Assembly: GCA_945910005.1 (NCBI GenBank)
Contig: CAMDTW010000507.1
Span: forward strand, 20,675-84,674
Source: Isoperla grammatica
Taxonomy: Eukaryota > Arthropoda > Insecta > Plecoptera > Perlodidae
Direction of reading: 5' to 3'
Length of the DNA: 64,000 bases
Part shown: in pieces, positions 47,007 to 58,565 of the stretch
Layout: the number at the start of each line of letters is the position of its first letter
How positions within the stretch are numbered: position 1 is the stretch's first letter
Position numbers and translations under genes: made by a program
The notes under the pieces: model-generated
The model's input: the letters and a program-made list of their open reading frames with translations, nothing else
Database searches by the model: none
Told to the model about the DNA's origin: nothing

Positions 47007-50000
47007 GTATGCAAGATTCCTCTTAAAACTGGAAGTTTGTGGTAGATAGACTGAAATCAGCCAATTTCTATTTTTTATGCATATTTTAACCAAAAACGAC
47101 GAAAAAACTCAATTTATGCATTTTCATTATACTCTTGAAGAATGCAACCTATAATTCTTATTTTTCGACGGAGGGTGTAACTTCTATAGAAATTATCGAA
47201 ATGTGACGAAATGGACAAATTGTGCTTATTGGAGCCTGAAACGCTCTAAAACAACGATTTGTGCAAATAGGTTAAAACCCTTAGGAATCCCAGCCGTATG
47301 CAAGATTCCTCTTAAAACTGGAAGTTTGTGGTAGATAGACTAAAATCAGCCAATTTCTATATTTTATGCATATTTTAACCAAAAACGACGAAAAAACTCA
47401 ATTTATGCATTTTCATTATACTCTTGAAGAATGCAGCCTATAATTCTTATTTTGCAACGGAGGGTGTAACTTCTATAGAAGTTATCGAAATGTGACGAAA
47501 TGGACAAATTGTGCTTATTGGAGCCTGAAACGCTCTAAAACAACGATTTGTTAACTTTGGTTGAAACCCTTAGGAATCCCGGCCGTATGCAAGATTCCTC
47601 TTAAAACTGGAAGTTTGTGGTAGATAGACTGAAATCAGCCAATTTCTATTTTTTTTGCATATATTAACCAAAAACGACGAAAAAACTCAATTTATGCATT
47701 TTCATTATACTCTTGAAGAATGCAACCTATAATTCTTATTTTTCGACGGAGGGTGTAACTTCTATAGAAGTAATCGAAATGTGACGAAATGGACAAATTG
47801 TGCTTATTGGAGCCTGAAACGCTCTAAAACAACGATTTGTCAACTTTGGTTGAAACCCTTAGGAATCCCAGCCGTATGCAAGATTCCTCTTAAAACTGGA
47901 AGTTTGTGGTAGATAGACTGAAATCAGCCAATTTCTATATTTTATGCATATTTTAACCAAAAACGACGAAAAAACTCAATTTATGCATTTTCATTATACT
48001 CTTGAAGAATGCAGCCTATAATTCTTATTTTTCAACGGAGGGTGTAACTTCTATAGAAATTATCGAAATGTGACGAAATGGACAAATTGTGCTTATTGGA
48101 GCCTGAAACGCTCTAAAACAACGATTTGTCAACTTTTGTTGAAACCCTTAGGAATCCCGGCCGTATGCAAGATTCCTCTTAAAACTGGAAGTTTGTGGTA
48201 GATAGACTGAAATCAGCCAATTTCTATTTTTTATGCATATTTTAACCAAAAACGACGAAAAAACTCAATTTATGCATTTTCATTATACTCTTGAAGAATG
48301 CAACCTATAATTCTTATTTTTCGACGGAGGGTGTAACTTCTATAGAAGTTATCGAAATGTGACGAAATGGACAAATTGTGCTTATTGGAGCCTGAAACGC
48401 TCTAAAACAACGATTTGTGCAATTTGGTTGAAACCCTTAGGAATCCCAGCCGTATGCAAGATTCCTCTTAAAACTGGAAGTTTGTGGTAGATAGACTAAA
48501 ATCAGCCAATTTCTATATTTTATGCATATTTTACCAAAAACGACGAAAAAACTCAATTTATGCATTTTCATTATACTCTTGAAGAATGCAGCCTATAATT
48601 CTTATTTTTCAACGTAGGGTGTAACTTCTATAGAAGTTATCGAAATGTGATGAAATGGACAGATTGTGCTTATTGGAGCCTGAAACGCTCTAAAACAACG
48701 ATTTGTCAACTTTGGTTAAAACCCTTAGGAATCACGGCCGTATGCAAGATTCCTCTTAAAACTGGAAGTTTGTGGTAGATAGACTAAAATCAGCCAATTT
48801 CTATATTTTATGCATATTTTAACCAAAAACGACCAAAAAACTCAATTTATGCATTTTCATAATACTCTTTCAGAATGCACACTAACATTATTATTTTTCA
48901 ACGGTTGGTGTAACTTCTAAAGTAGTTATCGAAATGTGACGAAATGGACAAATTGTGCTTATTGGAGCCTGAAACGCTCTAAAACAACGATTTGTCAACT
49001 TTGGTTGAAACCCTTAGGAATCCCAGCCGTATGCAAGATTCCTCTTAAAACTGGAAGTTTGTGGTAGATAGACTGAAATCAGCCAATTTCTATATTTTAT
49101 GCATATTTTAACCACAAACGACGAAAAAACTCAATTTATGCATTTTCATTATACTCTTGAAGAATGCAGCCTATAATTCTTATTTTTCAACGGAGGGTGT
49201 AACTTCTATAGAAGTTATCGAAATGTGACGAAATGGACAAATTGTGCTTATTGGAGCCTGAAACGCTCTAAAACAACGATTTGTCAACTTTGGGTTGAAA
49301 CCCTTAGGATCCCAGCCGTATGCAAGATTCCTCTTAAAACTGGAAGTTTGTGGTAGATAGACTAAAATCAGCCAATTTCTATATTTTATGCATATTTTAA
49401 CCAAAAACGACGAAAAAACTCAATTTATGCATTTTCATTATACTCTTGAAGAATGCAGCCTATAATTCTTATTTTTCAACGGAGGGTGTACTTCTATAGA
49501 AGTTATCGAAATGTGACGAAATGGACAAATTGTGCTTATTGGAGCCTGAAACGCTCTAAAACAACGATTTGTCAACTTTAGTTGAAACCCTTAGGAATCC
49601 CGGCCGTATGCAAGATTCCTCTTAAAACTGGAAGTTTGTGGTAGATAGACTGAAATCAGCCAATTTCTATTTTTTATGCATATTTTAACCAAAAACGACG
49701 AAAAAAACTCAATTTATGCATTTTCATTATACTCTTGAAGAATGCAACCTATAATTCTTATTTTTCGACGGAGGGTGTAACTTCTATAGAAATTATCGAA
49801 ATGTGACGAAATGGACAAATTGTGCTTATTGGAGCCTGAAACGCTCTAAAACAACGATTTGTCAACTTTGGTTGAAACCCTTAGGAATCCCGGCCGTATG
49901 CAAGATTCGTCTTAAAACTGGAAGTTTGTGGTAGATAGACTGAAATCAGCCAGTTTCCATTTTTTATGCATATTTTAACCGAAAACGACGAAAAAACTCA

Positions 50001-53000
50001 ATTTATGCATTTTCATTATACTCTTGAAGAATGCAACCTATAATTCTTATTTTTTGACGGAGGGTGAACTTCTATAGAAGTTATCGAAATGTGACGAAAT
50101 GGACAAATTGTGCTTATTGGAGCCTGAAACGCTCTAAAACAACGATTTGTGCAAATAGGTTAAAACCCTTAGGAATCCCAGCCGTATGCAAGATTCCTCT
50201 TAAAACTGGAAGTTTGTGGTAGATAGACTAAAATCAGCCAATTTCTATATTTTATGCATATTTTAACCAAAAACGACGAAAAAACTCAATTTATGCATTT
50301 TCATTATACTCTTGAAGAATGCAGCCTATAATTCTTATTTTGCAACGGAGGGTGTAACTTCTATAGAAGTTATCGAAATGTGACGAATGGACAAATTGTG
50401 CTTATTGGAGCCTGAAAACGCTCTAAAACAACGATTTGTTAACTTTGGTTGAAACCCTTAGGAATCCCGGCCGTATGCAAGATTCCTCTTAAAACTGGAA
50501 GTTTGTGGTAGATAGACTGAAATCAGCCAATTTCTATTTTTTTTGCATATATTAACCAAAAACGACGAAAAAACTCAATTTATGCATTTTCATTATACTC
50601 TTGAAGAATGCAACCTATAATTCTTAATTTTCGACGGAGGGTGTAACTTCTATAGAAGTAATCGAAATGTGACGAAATGGACAAATTGTGCTTATTGGAG
50701 CCTGAAACGCTCTAAAACAACGATTTGTTAACTTTGGTTGAAACCCTTAGGAATCCCAGCCGTATGCAAGATTCCTCTTAAAACTGGAAGTTTGTGGTAG
50801 ATAGACTGAAATCAGCCAATTTCTATATTTTATGCATATTTTAACCAAAAACGACGAAAAAAACTCAATTTATGCATTTTCATTATACTCTTGAAGAATG
50901 CAGCCTATAATTCTTATTTTTCAACGGAGGGTGTAACTTCTATAGAAGTTATCGAAATGTGACGAAATGGACAAATTGTGCTTATTGGAGCCTGAAACGC
51001 TCTAAAACAACGATTTGTCAACTTTTGTTGAAACCCTTAGGAATCCCGGCCGTATGCAAGATTCCTCTTAAAACTGGAAGTTTGTGGTAGATAGACTGAA
51101 ATCAGCCAATTTCTATTTTTTATGCATATTTTAACCAAAAACGACGAAAAAACTCAATTTATGCATTTTCATTATACTCTTGAAGAATGCAACCTATAAT
51201 TCTTATTTTTCGACGGAGGGTGTAACTTCTATAGAAGTTATCGAAATGTGACGAAATGGACAAATTGTGCTTATTGGAGCCTGAAACGCTCTTAAACAAC
51301 GATTTGTGCAATTTGGTTGAAACCCTTAGGAATCCCAGCCGTATGCAAGATTCCTCTTAAAACTGGAAGTTTGTGGTAGATAGACTAAAATCAGCCAATT
51401 TCTATATTTTATGCATATTTTACCAAAAACGACGAAAAAACTCAATTTATGCATTTTCATTATACTCTTGAAGAATGCAGCCTATAATTCTTATTTTTCA
51501 ACGGAGGGTGTAACTTCTATAGAAGTTATCGAAATGTGATGAAATGGACAGATTGTGCTTATTGGAGCCTGAAACGCTCTAAAACAACGATTTGTCAACT
51601 TTGGTTAAAACCCTTAGGAATCACGGCCGTATGCAAGATTCCTCTTAAAACTGGAAGTTTGTGGTAGATAGACTAAAATCAGCCAATTTCTATATTTTAT
51701 GCATATTTTAACCAAAAACGACCCAAAAAACTCAATTTATGCATTTTCATAATACTCTTTCAGAATGCACACTAACATTATTATTTTTCAACGGTTGGTG
51801 TAACTTCTAAAGTAGTTATCGAAATGTGACGAAATGGACAAATTGTGCTTATTGGAGCCTGAAACGCTCTAAAACAACGATTTGTCAACTTTGGTTGAAA
51901 CCCTTAGAATCCCAGCCGTATGCAAGATTCCTCTTAAAACTGGAAGTTTGTGGTAGATAGACTGAAATCAGCCAATTTCTATATTTTATGCATATTTTAA
52001 CCACAAACGACGAAAAAACTCAATTTATGCATTTTCATTATACTCTTGAAGAATGCAGCCTATAATTCTTATTTTTCAACGGAGGGTGTAACTTCTATAG
52101 AAGTTATCGAAATGTGACGAAATGGACAAATTGTGCTTATTGAAGCCTGAAACGCTCTAAAACAACGATTTGTCAACTTTGGTTGAAACCCTTAGGAATC
52201 CCGGCCGTATGCAAGATTCCTTTTAAAACTGGAAGTTTGTGGTAGATAGACTGAAATCAGCCAATTTCTATTTTTTATGCATATTTTAACCAAAAACGAC
52301 GAAAAAACTCAATTTATGCATTTTCATTATACTCTTGAAGAATGCAACCTATAATTCTTATTTTTCGACGGAGGGTGTAACTTCTATAGAAGTTATCGAA
52401 ATGTGACGAAATGGACAAATTGTGCTTATTGGAGCCTGAAACGCTCTAAAACAACGATTTGTGCATTTTGGTTGAAACCCTTAGGAATCCCAGCCCTATG
52501 CAAGATTCCTCTTAAAACTGGAAGTTTGTGGTAGATAGACTAAAATCAGCCCAATTTCTATATTTTATGCATATTTTAACCAAAAACGACGAAAAAACTC
52601 AATTTATGCATTTTCATTATACTCTTGAAGAATGCAGCCTATAATTCTTATTTTTCAACGGAGGGTGTAACTTCTATAGAAGTTATCGAAATGTGATGAA
52701 ATGGACAAATTGTGCTTATTGGAGCCTGAAACGCTCTAAAACAACGATTTGTGCAATTTGGTTGAAACCCTTAGGAATCCCAGCCGTATGCAAGATTCCT
52801 CATAAAACTGGAAGTTTGTGGTAGATAGACTAAAATCAGCCAATTTCTATGTTTTATGCATATTTTAACCAAAAACGACGAAAAAACTCAATTTATGCAT
52901 TTTCATTATACTCTTGAAGAATGCAACCTATAATTCTTATTTTTCGACGGAGGGTGTAACTTCTATAGAAGTTATCGAAATGTGACGAAATGGACAAATT

Positions 53001-53943
53001 GTGCTTATTGGAGATTGAAACGCTCTCAAACAACGATTTGTGCAATTTGGTTGAAACCCTTAGGAATCCCAGCCGTATGCAAGAATCCTCTTAAAACTGG
53101 AAGTTTGTGGTAGATAGACTAAAATCAGCCAATTTCTATATTTTATGCATATTTTAACCAAAAATGACGAAAAAACTCAATTTATGCATTTTCATTATAC
53201 TCTTGAAGAATGCAGCCTATAGTTCTTATTTTTCAACGGAGGTTGTAACTTCTATAGAAGTTATTGAAATGTGACGAAATGGACAAATTGTGCTTATTGG
53301 AGCCTGAAACGCTCTAAAACAACGATTTGTCAAATTTGGTTGAAACCCTTAGGAATCCCGGCCGTATGCAAGATTCCTCTTAAAACTGGAAGTTTATGGT
53401 AGATAGACTGAAATCAGCCAATTTCTATTTTTTATGCATATTTTAACCAAAACAGACGAAAAAACTCAATTTATGCATTTTCATTATACTCTTGAAGAAT
53501 GCAACCTATAATTCTTATTTTTCGACGGAGGGTGTAACTTCTATAGAAGTTATCGAAATGTGACGAAATGGACAAATTGTGCTTATTGGAGCCTGCAAAC
53601 GCTCTCAAACAACGATTTGTGCAATTTGGTTGAAACCCTTAGGAATCCCAGCCGTATGCAAGATTCCTCTTAAAACTGGAAGTTTGTGGTAGATAGACTA
53701 AAATCAGCCAATTTCTATATTTTATGCATATTTTAACCAAAAAACGACGAAAAAACTCAATTTATGCTTTTTCATTATACTCTTGAAGAATGCAGCCTAT
53801 AATTCTTATTTTTCAACGGAGGTTGTAACTTCTATAGAAAATATCGAAATGTGACGAAATGGACAAATTGTGCTTATTGGAGCCTGAAACGCTCTAAAAC
53901 AACGATTTGTCAACTTTGGTTGAAACCCTTAGGAATCCCGGCC
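47007..53943 (+). repeat. 24-monomer higher-order unit, copy 2 (6937 bp)
   Basis: Tandem partner of 40365-47006 with one more monomer, because 51052 (B) and 51341 (A, TTTTACC) are separate where copy 1 has a single fused monomer. From about 49291 this copy carries scattered one-base insertions and deletions not present in copy 1. The last monomer (53654) has AGAAAATATCG, like 46718. Confidence 0.9.
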
Positions 53944-55386
53944 GTATGCAAGATTCCTCTTAAAACTGGAAGTTTATGGTAGATAGACTGAAATCAGCCA
54001 ATTTCTATTTTTTATGCATATTTTAACCAAAAACGACGAAAAAACTCAATTTATGCATTTTCATTATACTCTTGAAGAATGCACACTAACATTATTATTT
54101 TTCAACGGTTGGTGTAACTTCTAAAGAAGTTATCGAAATGTGACGAAATGGACAAATTGTGCTTATTGGAGCCTGAAACGCTCTAAAACAACGATTTGTC
54201 AACTTTGGTTGAAACCCTTAGGAATCCCAGCCGTATGCAATATTCCTCTTAAAACTGGAAGTTTGTGGTAGATAGACTGAAATCAGCCAATTTCTATTTT
54301 ATGCATATTTTAACCAAAAACGACGAAAAAACTCAATTTATGCATTTTCATTATACTCTTGAAGAATGCAACCTATAATTCTTAATTTTCGACGGAGGGT
54401 GTAACTTCTATAGAAGTTATCGAAATGTGACGAAATGGACAAATTGTGCTTATTGGAGCCTGAAACGCTCTAAAACAACGATTTGTGCAATTTGGTTGAA
54501 ACCCTTAGGAATCCCAGCCGTATGCAAGATTCCTCTTAAAACTGGAAGTTTGTGGTAGATAGACTAAAATCAGCCAATTTCTATATTTTATGCATATTTT
54601 AACCAAAAACGACGAAAAAACTCAATTTATGCATTTTCATTATACTCTTGAAGAATGCAGCCTATAATTCTTATTTTTCAACGGAGGGTGTAACTTCTAT
54701 AGAAGTTATCGAAATGTGACGAAATGGACAAATTGTGCATATTGGAGCCTGAAACGCTCTAAAACAACGATTTGTCAACTTTGGTTGAAACCCTTAGGAA
54801 TCCCGGCCGTATGCAAGATTCCTCTTAAAACTGGAAGTTTGTGGTAGATAGACTGAAATCAGCCAATTTCTATCTTTTATGCATATTTTAACCAAAAACG
54901 ACGAAAAAACTCAATTTATGCATTTTCATTATACTCTTGAAGAATGCAGCCTATAATTCTTATTTTTCAACGGAGGGTGTTACTTCTATAGAAGTTATCG
55001 AAATGTGATGAAATGGACAAATTGTGCTTATTGGAACCTGAAACGCTCTAAAACAACGATTTGTGCAATTTGGTTGAAACCCTTAGGAATCCCAGCCGTA
55101 TGCAAGATTCCTCTTAAAACTGGAAGTTTGTGGTAGATAGACTAAAATCAGCCAATTTCTATATTTTATGCATATTTTAACCAAAAACGACGAAAAAACT
55201 CAATTTATGCATTTTCATTATACTCTTGAAGAATGCAACCTATAATTCTTATTTTTCGACGGAGGGTGTAACTTCTATAGAAGTTATCGAAATGTGACGA
55301 AATGGACAAATTGTGCTTATTGGAGATTGAAACGCTCTCAAACAACGATTTGTGCAATTTGGTTGAAACCCTTAGGAATCCCAGCC
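53944..55386 (+). repeat. Satellite segment matching 4463-5905
   Basis: C/B hybrid (53944, GTTTATGG and GCACAC), B (54233, GCAATATT and TTAATTTTCG), A (54520, TTGTGCATATTGG), A (54809, CTATCTTTTATGC and GTGTTACTTC) and B (55098, GGAGATTGAAACG). The first three have counterparts with the same tags at 4463, 4752 and 5039. The fourth begins like 5328 but continues as type A rather than B. Confidence 0.83.
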
Positions 55387-56831
55387 GTATGCAAGAATCC
55401 TCTTAAAACTGGAAGTTTGTGGTAGATAGACTCAAATCAGCCAATTTCTATATTTTATGCATATTTTAACCAAAAACGACGAAAAAACTCAATTTATGCA
55501 TTTTCATTATACTCTTGAAGAATGCAGCCTATAATTCTTATTTTTCAACGGAGGTTGTAACTTCTATAGAAGTTATCGAAATGTGACGAAATGGACAAAT
55601 TGTGCTTATTGGAGCCTGAAACGCTCTAAAACAACGATTTGTCAACTTTGGTTGAAACCCTTAGGAATCCCGGCCGTATGCAAGATTCCTCTTAAAACTG
55701 GAAGTTTATGGTAGATAGACTGAAATCAGCCAATTTCTATTTTTTATGCATATTTTAACCAAAACAGACGAAAAAACTCAATTTATGCATTTTCATTATA
55801 CTCTTGAAGAATGCAACCTATAATTCTTATTTTTCGACGGAGGGTGTAACTTCTATAGAAGTTATCGAAATGTGACGAAATGGACAAATTGTGCTTATTG
55901 GAGCCTGAAACGCTCTAAAACAACGATTTGTCAACTTTGGTTAAAACCCTTAGGAATCCCGGCCGTATGCAAGATTCCTCTTAAAACTGGAAGTTTGTGG
56001 TAGATAGACTAAAATCAGCCAATTTCTATATTTTATGCATATTTTAACCAAAAACGACCAAAAAACTCAATTTATGCATTTTCATAATACTCTTTCAGAA
56101 TGCACACTAACATTATTATTTTTCAACGGTTGGTGTAACTTCTAAAGTAATTATCGAAATGTGACGAAATGGACAAATTGTACTTATTGGAGCCTGAAAC
56201 GCTCTTAAACAACGATTTGTCAACTTTGGTTGAAACCCTTAGGAATCCCAGCCGTATGCAAGATTCCTCTTAAAACTGGAAGTTTGTGGTAGATAGACTG
56301 AAATCAGCCAATTTCTATATTTTATGCATATTTTAACCACAAACGACGAAAAAACTCAATTTATGCATTTTCATTATACTCTTGAAGAATGCAGCCTATA
56401 ATTCTTATTTTTCAACGGAGGGTGTAACTTCTATAGAAGTTATCGAAATGTGACGAAATGGACAAATTGTGCTTATTAAAGCCTGAAACGCTCTAAAACA
56501 ACGATTTGTCAACTTTGGTTTAAACCCTTAGTAATCCCGGCCGTATGCAAGATTCCTCTTAAAACTGGAAGTTTGTGGTAGATAGACTGAAATCAGCCAA
56601 TTTCTATTTTTTATGCATATTTTAACCAAAAACGACGAAAAAACTCAATTTATGCATTTTCATTATACTCTTGAAGAATGCAACCTATAATTCTTATTTT
56701 TCGACGGAGGGTGTAACTTCTATAGAAGTTATCGAAATGTGACGAAATGGACAAATTGTGCTTATTGGAGATTGAAACGCTCTCAAACAACGATTTGTGC
56801 AATTTGGTTGAAACCCTTAGGAATCCCAGCC
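55387..56831 (+). repeat. 5-monomer higher-order unit, copy 1 (1445 bp)
   Basis: A (55387, GACTCAAATC), fused B/A (55676), C (55965), ACCAC-A (56254) and B (56543, GGAGATTG). It shares with the next unit the private tags GACTCAAATC, AAGTAATTATCG, TTGTACTTATTGG, CTTATTAAAGCC and TTAGTAATCCC. The fused monomer starts with ACAGACG and ends TTTGTCAACTTTGGTTAAAA, which are the start and end of two separate monomers in copy 2. Confidence 0.88.
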
Positions 56832-58565
56832 GTATGCAAGAATCCTCTTAAAACTGGAAGTTTGTGGTAGATAGACTCAAATCAGCCAATTTCTATATTT
56901 TATGCATATTTTAACCAAAAACGACGAAAAAACTCAATTTATGCATTTTCATTATACTCTTGAAGAATGCAGCCTATAATTCTTATTTTTCAACGGAGGT
57001 TGTAACTTCTATAGAAGTTATCGAAATGTGACGAAATGGACAAATTGTGCTTATTGGAGCCTGAAACGCTCTAAAACAACGATTTGTCAACTTTGGTTGA
57101 AACCCTTAGGAATCCCGGCCGTATGCAAGATTCCTCTTAAAACTGGAAGTTTATGGTAGATAGACTGAAATCAGCCAATTTCTATTTTTTATGCATATTT
57201 TAACCAAAACAGACGAAAAAACTCAATTTATGCATTTTCATTATACTCTTGAAGAATGCAACCTATAATTCTTATTTTTCGACGGAGGGTGTAACTTCTA
57301 TAGAAGTTATCGAAATGTGACGAAATGGACAAATTGTGCTTTTTGGAGCCTGAAACGCTCTCAAACAACGATTTGTGCAATTTGGTTGAAACCCTTAGGA
57401 ATCCCAGCCGTATGCAAGATTCCTCTTAAAACTGGAAGTTTGTGGTAGATAGACTAAAATCAGCCAATTTCTATATTTTATGCATATTTTAACCAAAAAC
57501 GACGAAAAAACTCAATTTATGCATTTTCATTATACTCTTGAAGAATGCAGCCTATAATTCTTATTTTTCAACGGAGGGTGTAACTTCTATGGAAGTTATC
57601 GAAATGTGACGAAATGGACAAATTGTGCTTATTGGAGCCTGAAACGCTCTAAAACAACGATTTGTCAACTTTGGTTAAAACCCTTAGGAATCCCGGCCGT
57701 ATGCAAGATTCCTCTTAAAACTGGAAGTTTGTGGTAGATAGACTAAAATCAGCCAATTTCTATATTTTATGCATATTTTAACCAAAAACGACCAAAAAAC
57801 TCAATTTATGCATTTTCATAATACTCTTTCAGAATGCACACTAACATTATTATTTTTCAACGGTTGGTGTAACTTCTAAAGTAATTATCGAAATGTGACG
57901 AAATGGACAAATTGTACTTATTGGAGCCTGAAACGCTCTTAAACAACGATTTGTCAACTTTGGTTGAAACCCTTAGGAATCCCAGCCGTATGCAAGATTC
58001 CTCTTAAAACTGGAAGTTTGTGGTAGATAGACTGAAATCAGCCAATTTCTATATTTTATGCATATTTTAACCACAAACGACGAAAAAACTCAATTTATGC
58101 ATTTTCATTATACTCTTGAAGAATGCAGCCTATAATTCATATTTTTCAACGGAGGGTGTAACTTCTATAGAAGTTATCGAAATGTGACGAAATGGACAAA
58201 TTGTGCTTATTAAAGCCTGAAACGCTCTAAAACAACGATTTGTCAACTTTGGTTTAAACCCTTAGTAATCCCGGCCGTATGCAAGATTCCTCTTAAAACT
58301 GGAAGTTTGTGGTAGATAGACTGAAATCAGCCAATTTCTATTTTTTATGCATATTTTAACCAAAAACGACGAAAAAACTCAATTTATGCATTTTCATTAT
58401 ACTCTTGAAGAATGCAACCTATAATTCTTATTTTTCGACGGAGGGTGTAACTTCTATAGAAGTTATCGAAATGTAACGAAATGGACAAATTGTGCTTATT
58501 GGAGCCTGAAACGCTCTAAAACAACGATTTGTGCAATTTGGTTGAAACCCTTAGGAATCCCAGCC
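56832..58565 (+). repeat. 6-monomer higher-order unit, copy 2 (1734 bp)
   Basis: A (56832, GACTCAAATC), B (57121, ACAGACG), A (57410), C (57699), ACCAC-A (57988) and B (58277). Offsets to copy 1 are 1445 bases for the first two monomers and 1734 for the last three, reflecting the extra monomer at 57410. Confidence 0.88.
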
